Source: an uncultured Porphyromonadaceae bacterium
Lineage (GTDB): Bacteria > Bacteroidota > Bacteroidia > Bacteroidales > UBA11471
Assembly (NCBI GenBank): GCA_900542765.1
Contig: UQOX01000030.1
Coordinates: 1 to 27,415, forward strand
Length of the DNA stretch: 27,415 bases
Direction: 5' to 3'
Part shown: positions 23,809-27,415 of the stretch, in pieces
Numbering within the stretch: the first letter of the stretch is position 1
How the letters are laid out: the number at the start of each line of letters is the position of its first letter
Notes under the pieces: model-generated
Databases searched by the model: none
What the model saw: only the letters and a program-made list of their open reading frames with translations
What the model was told of the DNA's origin: nothing
Position numbers and translations under genes: made by a program

Positions 23809-25128
23809 TTATAGCAGGTAGTCGGTAATTTTACCGCTGATTTGCAGCAACGATATTTCGCACAGTTTGGTGTCGTATTCGGCCGTAAGAATGCGCTCTT
23901 CGGCGTCGAGCAGGCTCTTTTGCGCTTCGCGCAGTTCTATACCCGACAAGTTGCCCAAGATATATCGTTCACGGGCAATGAGATAATTTTCTTTGGCGGC
24001 CGTGAGGTTTTCGCGTTCGAGATTCAGCACCTCGATGTTGTTTTTGTAGGCTTGCCACAGGTTGCTGATGTCGGCGCGCAACGACTGCACGATGTCTTTT
24101 TGTTGCAGTTCGGCATTTTGGGCGGCGATGCGGGCGTTCCGTATCTCGCGGCGACGGTTCCCGTCATAAATATTGAAGCCGAGCGTGATGCCGAAGTTGG
24201 CGCCCAGGTTGTTGCGCCTTCGTGTCGTATTGGTGCGGTCGTAGGTGTTGAGGGTATATCCATATCCGGCGTTGAGGCGCACATAGGGATAGTTGCGCGA
24301 GAAGACTTTCTTCAAGTCGAGGTTGGCAATGGTCTTGTCTTGCTCGGCTTTGAGCAGGGAGGCGTTGGTTTGCAGGGTCGAGGTCCATAGCTCTTCAAAG
24401 ACGAGCATCGTATTGACATCGATGACCGTGTCGACAACGGCGATAGGATTGCTCATGTCGGCGATGGCCATCAATTCGTTGAGTCGAATGCGGGAACTGT
24501 GCAAGGTCTCCTGTTGTTTCATGTATTGGGCACTGTCGGCATTGAAGTCGACACGCGCTTGCAGCAGGTCGAGCCGTGAGAAGTTGCCGATTTGGTACCT
24601 CTCTTCGACGATGCGCAGACGCTCTTTCGAGAGCGACACGGCATAGAGGAAGTTTTTGAGACGAATCTCCTGTTGGATATAGTTGTAATATTCCGACGAG
24701 AGTTGTGCGATGTAATCCTCTATGGCGATGCGTGTGAGGGTCTCGCCCTGTTTTTCGAGCTCTTTGAGTATTTGGTACTCGGTGATGATGGAGAAGCCGT
24801 CGAAGATGGTCCAGTTCAAGTCGACACCCACATTCACGTTGCCGGCATACAACCCGGTGTTATGTTCCGTTGCACCCTCGGCGCGGGCGATACTCTTCGT
24901 GTTGTCGACATTTCCGTTGTATCCGGCCGTCAGGTCGACCGTCGGCAGCATGCCGGCATTGCCGCGAGTGGCGTTGTTTCGGGCCATTTGCTCCTCGTTG
25001 CGCACGATGCGCAGCGAATAGTTCTGTTCGAGGCCGGTCTCGATGCACGATTTCAGCGAGTAGGGCTCTTGTCCCTGCACGGCCAGGGAAAGACCCAGCC
25101 ATAAGGTTATGAAGGATAAGGTTCTCAT
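23809..25128 (-). CDS. TolC-family outer membrane efflux protein
   Basis: This second TolC-like channel is 439 residues long. It has a signal peptide (MRTLSFITLWLGLSLAVQGQ) and two OEP halves: the opening YSLKSCIETGLEQNYSL, and the second half ending ELREAQKSLLDAEERILTAEYD. Its ATG overlaps the stop of the preceding RND pump as ATGA (25125-25128), so it belongs to a second tripartite efflux operon. Sequence resemblance to the first TolC here is only at family level. No convincing terminator was found between its stop and the flavodoxin promoter. Confidence 0.92.
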   Translation of the reverse strand: MRTLSFITLWLGLSLAVQGQEPYSLKSCIETGLEQNYSLRIVRNEEQMARNNATRGNAGMLPTVDLTAGYNGNVDNTKSIARAEGATEHNTGLYAGNVNVGVDLNWTIFDGFSIITEYQILKELEKQGETLTRIAIEDYIAQLSSEYYNYIQQEIRLKNFLYAVSLSKERLRIVEERYQIGNFSRLDLLQARVDFNADSAQYMKQQETLHSSRIRLNELMAIADMSNPIAVVDTVIDVNTMLVFEELWTSTLQTNASLLKAEQDKTIANLDLKKVFSRNYPYVRLNAGYGYTLNTYDRTNTTRRRNNLGANFGITLGFNIYDGNRRREIRNARIAAQNAELQQKDIVQSLRADISNLWQAYKNNIEVLNLERENLTAAKENYLIARERYILGNLSGIELREAQKSLLDAEERILTAEYDTKLCEISLLQISGKITDYLL

Positions 25129-27415
25129 TCTTCGGGGGTATGTTTGCGTGGGGTGGATATATAGGTGTAGATGGCAGGTACGATATACATGGTCATGAAG
25201 GTCGAGATGAGCATGCCGCCTACTACGGCGATACCCATGGCAACGCGGCCGTTGGCTCCTTCACCGCTGGCATATGCGAGCGGGAGCAGGCCGAGGATCG
25301 TAGCGGCGCTGGTCATGAGAATGGGACGCAGTCGTTGTATCGAGGCTTCTCTGATGGCCGAATGTTTGTCGATGCCGCTTTCTTGCCGCTGGTTGGCAAA
25401 TTCCACAATCAAGATACCGTTCTTGGCAACCAGCCCGATGAGCATGATGATACCGATCTGGCTGAAAATGTTCATCGTCTGGTCACTGAAAAACATGAAC
25501 ACGAGGGCTCCGCAGATGGCCAGCGGCACGGTGAGCATGATGATGAACGGGTCTTTGAAGCTCTCGAATTGGGCGGCCAGTATCAGGTATATCAGAACCA
25601 ACGCCAAAATAAAGGCAAACATCAGGCTCGACGAACTTTCGCGGTACTCCTTCGAGTCTCCCGTCAAGGCTGTGCGGAAGGTGTCGTCGAGTGTTTCGGC
25701 GGCAATCTTGTCCATCTCGTCGAGACCTTGGCCGATGGTTTTCCCCTCGGCCAATCCGGCCGACACCGTAGCCGACACGAAGCGGTTGTAACGGTAGAGT
25801 TGGGGAGGAGCCGTGCCCTCCACGAGCGTGATGAGGTTGTCGAGTTGTATCATGTCGCCGTTGCTGTTGCGAATGTAGAGCGATTTCAGGTCGACCGGCT
25901 TGTTGCGTTGCTGGCGGTTGATTTCGCCGAGAATCTCATATTGCTTCCCGTTCATGTAGAAATATCCCATGCGCTGGCCGCTCAATCCGTATTGCAGCGT
26001 TTGGGCGATGTCGCGGGTGGTAACGCCCAGTACGTTGGCTTTTTCACGGTCTATTTCGATGCGGGCCTCGGGCTTGCTGAACTTCAAGTCGACGTCGGCC
26101 ATTTGGAATACCGGGTTTTCATAAACCTTGGTCATGAAGACCGGCAGTACCTCTTGCAGTTTTTCGAGGTTGGCCGCCTGTATGACATATTGCACCGGCA
26201 TGCTGCCCCGGCGTCCGCCGAAGGTCGATTGCTGTTGCACAAACGCGCGGGCCTTGGTTTTTGTCTGCACGGCCTTGGAGAGTTCCTCGGCCACCTGCAT
26301 TTGCGTGTAGTCGCGGTCTTTGATGTCTTTCAACATGATTTCGACGTTTCCGCTTCCGCTCGACACACGCGCCGTGATAGCCGTGGCGTCGGGCACAATA
26401 GAGTCGGCCAGGAGATTTATCTCTTCGGTGTAGTCGCGCATGAATTCATAAGTCACGCCTTCGGGACCGCGGGTGTTGATGGTGATGCGCGAACGGTCTT
26501 CGAGCGGCGCCATTTCCGACGGAATGTTTATCCACAGGTAGCCGATGATACCCAGCATGACAATGATGATGGGCAAGGCCAGGTAGCGGTGCCGCAAGAA
26601 GATGTCGAGCGAGCGGGAGTAGTAGTGGTTCATGCCCACGAAGAAGGGCTCGGTCTTGCGGTAGAACCAGTTTTTCTTTTCTTGCCGTTTGAGCAACTTG
26701 GTGGCCAGCATGGGGGTGAAGGTGAGCGCCGCGAATGCCGATATGAGGACGGCTCCCGACACCACGATGCTGAACTCGCGGAAGAGCCGCCCCGTCGTTC
26801 CTTCCATGAACACGATGGGGAAGAATACGGCCACCAGGGTGATGGTCGTCGATATGACGGCGAAGAAAATCTCCTTTGAGCCTTCGATGCCCGCCTCTTT
26901 GGGCGACATGCCCCGTTCTATGCGGATATAGATGTTCTCGGTCATCACGATGGCATCGTCGACCACAAGGCCCACCGCCAGCACCACCGCGAGCATCGAA
27001 AGCACGTTGATGGAGAATCCGGCCAGGTACATGACAAAGAAGGCGCCGATGAGGGATACCGGAATGACCACGCAGGGCACCAACGTGACCCGCCAGTCGC
27101 GGAGGAAGAGGAAGATGATGATGATGACGAGAACGAAGGCTTCATAGACGGTGCTTTCGACCTCATTGATGGAGGCGCGGATAAATTTCGTGTTGTCGAA
27201 GCCGTAACTGTATTTCACATCTTCGGGCAGGTCCTTTTGCATCGATTCCATGCGTTCATACACGGCATCGGCGATTTCGATGTGGTTGGCACCCGGTTGG
27301 GGAATGACCACGACGCCGACCATCGGCACGCCGTTCATCTTCATGTAGCTGCGCGTGTCCTGCGGTCCGAGTTCGGCGCGCCCGACGTCGCTCAAACGGA
27401 TGATGCGGTCGTCCT
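25125..27415 (-). CDS. RND-family efflux pump, partial (N-terminus outside window)
   Basis: At least 762 C-terminal codons of an AcrB/MexF-type (HAE-1) pump are present. The frame is open through the right edge of the window, starting with DDRIIRLSDV, so the true start is beyond it. It includes the end of the first periplasmic domain (GVPMVGVVVIPQPGAN), TM2-TM6 with the intact proton-relay pair in VVDDAIV, the second periplasmic domain (residues SEMAPLEDRSRITIN onward), and TM7-TM12 with the conserved lysine (GLVAKNGILIVEFA). This differs from the other pump, which has Asp-Asn. Its stop overlaps the downstream TolC start. The adaptor gene is presumably upstream, outside the window. Confidence 0.93.
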   Translation of the reverse strand, partial: DDRIIRLSDVGRAELGPQDTRSYMKMNGVPMVGVVVIPQPGANHIEIADAVYERMESMQKDLPEDVKYSYGFDNTKFIRASINEVESTVYEAFVLVIIIIFLFLRDWRVTLVPCVVIPVSLIGAFFVMYLAGFSINVLSMLAVVLAVGLVVDDAIVMTENIYIRIERGMSPKEAGIEGSKEIFFAVISTTITLVAVFFPIVFMEGTTGRLFREFSIVVSGAVLISAFAALTFTPMLATKLLKRQEKKNWFYRKTEPFFVGMNHYYSRSLDIFLRHRYLALPIIIVMLGIIGYLWINIPSEMAPLEDRSRITINTRGPEGVTYEFMRDYTEEINLLADSIVPDATAITARVSSGSGNVEIMLKDIKDRDYTQMQVAEELSKAVQTKTKARAFVQQQSTFGGRRGSMPVQYVIQAANLEKLQEVLPVFMTKVYENPVFQMADVDLKFSKPEARIEIDREKANVLGVTTRDIAQTLQYGLSGQRMGYFYMNGKQYEILGEINRQQRNKPVDLKSLYIRNSNGDMIQLDNLITLVEGTAPPQLYRYNRFVSATVSAGLAEGKTIGQGLDEMDKIAAETLDDTFRTALTGDSKEYRESSSSLMFAFILALVLIYLILAAQFESFKDPFIIMLTVPLAICGALVFMFFSDQTMNIFSQIGIIMLIGLVAKNGILIVEFANQRQESGIDKHSAIREASIQRLRPILMTSAATILGLLPLAYASGEGANGRVAMGIAVVGGMLISTFMTMYIVPAIYTYISTPRKHTPEE

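Noticed and set aside
25140..26879. Plus-strand open frame of 579 codons
   Set aside because: Antisense to the second RND pump; rich in His, Gly, Arg, without recognisable domains.

Overview
The window looks like a chromosomal segment from a Bacteroidales gut-type bacterium. Evidence: several TAnnTTTG -7 promoter elements (the Bacteroidetes primary sigma-factor signature), little use of Shine-Dalgarno sites, many lipoproteins, a DUF3089 hydrolase, a TonB-dependent receptor, and RND pumps in tightly overlapping adaptor-pump-TolC operons. GC is moderate (about 50%). A Barnesiella/Coprobacter/Parabacteroides-like genus is possible, but the genus is not determined. I see no tRNA, rRNA, CRISPR array or complete insertion sequence. 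Nearly all genes are on the minus strand.

Layout. Positions 1-441 hold no confident gene, only a possible coding remnant. Positions 442-3949 (minus) carry a two-gene unit: an unknown 222-residue protein and a large secreted protein with several NPCBM-like domains and a glycine-zipper insertion. Positions 4094-4553 are without a confident gene. A glutaredoxin-like protein (4566-4865, plus) converges on a YczE/YitT-like membrane protein fused to a cytidylate-kinase-like domain (4954-6294, minus). A zinc alcohol dehydrogenase (6516-7550, plus) converges on a DUF3089 lipoprotein hydrolase (7755-8723, minus), with a strong hairpin between them. Positions 9062-14615 (minus) encode a complete tripartite RND efflux system. 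An orphan lipoprotein with an FN3-like fold follows (14889-15587).

The most interesting region is 15779-23604 (minus). Nine genes with gaps of 12 bases or fewer, or overlaps, form one probable operon. In transcription order they are: exported flavodoxin; polytopic NapH-like/NapG-like ferredoxin fusion with an internal twin-arginine motif; Tat-signal aldo/keto reductase carrying two 4Fe-4S clusters; DUF1893 protein; TonB-dependent receptor; ECF-type S component; TatA; TatC; and an iron-sulfur-flavoprotein-like FMN reductase. The operon appears to bundle outer-membrane import, inner-membrane import, an extracytoplasmic redox chain fed from the membrane, and the Tat translocase needed to export its own cofactor-bearing proteins. 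I propose this as a candidate system for importing and reductively processing an unidentified metabolite or cofactor.

The right end (23809-27415, minus) is the TolC and most of the RND pump of a second efflux operon. The pump's N-terminus and any adaptor gene lie outside the window.
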